Positions 30,948 through 31,051 of a DNA stretch of 31,051 bases are shown in pieces. Made by a program: the position numbers and the translations under genes. The stretch is from NCBI GenBank assembly GCA_035946955.1, contig DASYYE010000384.1, positions 1-31,051 on the forward strand. Reading direction: 5' to 3'. The number at the start of each line of letters is the position of its first letter. The stretch's first letter is position 1. The notes under the pieces are model-generated. The model was not told the origin of the DNA. It saw only the letters and a list, made by a program, of their open reading frames with translations, and made no database searches. This stretch comes from DASYYE01 sp035946955 (GTDB lineage Bacteria > Actinomycetota > Actinomycetes > Streptosporangiales > Streptosporangiaceae).

Positions 30948-31051
30948 TTAGTTGTACCGGAACGTTACTCCACTCGCAAGCTGGGTGCGCATGATATCGT
31001 CAACCTTGTGGAGAATGACGAAGTCGTGACGGATCTTCGGCGGCCTGACCC
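30948..31051 (-). CDS. 3' end of an unknown gene cut by the right edge
   Basis: An open minus-strand frame enters from the right edge and ends with TAA at 30948-30950. Its last 34 residues read VRPPKIRHDFVILHKVDDIM followed by RTQLASGVTFRYN, a mixed hydrophobic/charged sequence that looks like real protein, not the Arg/Pro-rich output of shadow frames. The family cannot be identified. It probably precedes the small membrane-protein gene in one transcription unit. Confidence 0.5.
   Translation of the reverse strand, partial: VRPPKIRHDFVILHKVDDIMRTQLASGVTFRYN

Overview
The window is about 31 kb of very GC-rich DNA with strong G/C bias at third codon positions, many GTG starts and actinobacterial families (DUF1918, DUF72, PNPOx-like proteins, trypco2, multi-WD40 STAND proteins). 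It most likely comes from the chromosome of a soil actinomycete, probably filamentous; genus cannot be read from the sequence. No rRNA, tRNA, CRISPR array or transposase was recognised.

Positions 1-10030 hold mostly single-gene units on both strands: the 3' end of an HTH protein, a membrane-anchored protein with a possible frameshift, two alpha/beta hydrolases, a SemiSWEET-type transporter, a NYN/OST-HTH nuclease-like protein, a DUF6884-like protein, a gamma-carbonic anhydrase, a DUF72 protein, two divergent PLP enzymes (threonine dehydratase and a cystathionine gamma-synthase/lyase relative) and a Nudix hydrolase. A short SRPBCC-like gene remnant lies at 2155-2307. Positions 10076-14310 carry sbcC and sbcD (minus strand).

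Positions 14481-20551 (minus) are a tightly overlapping eight-gene operon for a group 3b-type, NAD(P)-linked cytoplasmic [NiFe]-hydrogenase. Its order is Fe-S beta subunit, a cyclic-nucleotide-binding-domain protein, FAD/NAD gamma subunit, small subunit, large subunit, maturation protease, HypC and a DUF6390-type protein. Divergent from it are three universal stress protein genes, the first frameshifted. The intergenic region contains GGGAC-N4-GTCCC, the core of the DosR/DevR hypoxia box. Next come a DUF1918-PNPOx pair (minus) and a flavodoxin (plus) separated by further GGGAC half-sites, then an SRPBCC-like membrane-anchored protein. Together these look like a hypoxia/dormancy regulon with H2 metabolism at its core.

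Positions 24515-25697 hold a 46-codon ORF ending in eleven prolines then Ile-Arg. It directly precedes a VioC/AsnO-like Fe(II)/2-oxoglutarate dioxygenase gene. This could be a peptide substrate with its tailoring enzyme, or a polyproline translational leader controlling the enzyme.

Positions 25737-30513 encode a conflict-type (putative defence) module: a trypco2 protein followed by a 1490-residue protein with a trypsin-like protease, a degenerate TIR-like domain, a STAND NTPase and fourteen WD40 repeats. On the minus strand beyond it are a small membrane protein and the 3' end of a gene cut by the window edge.
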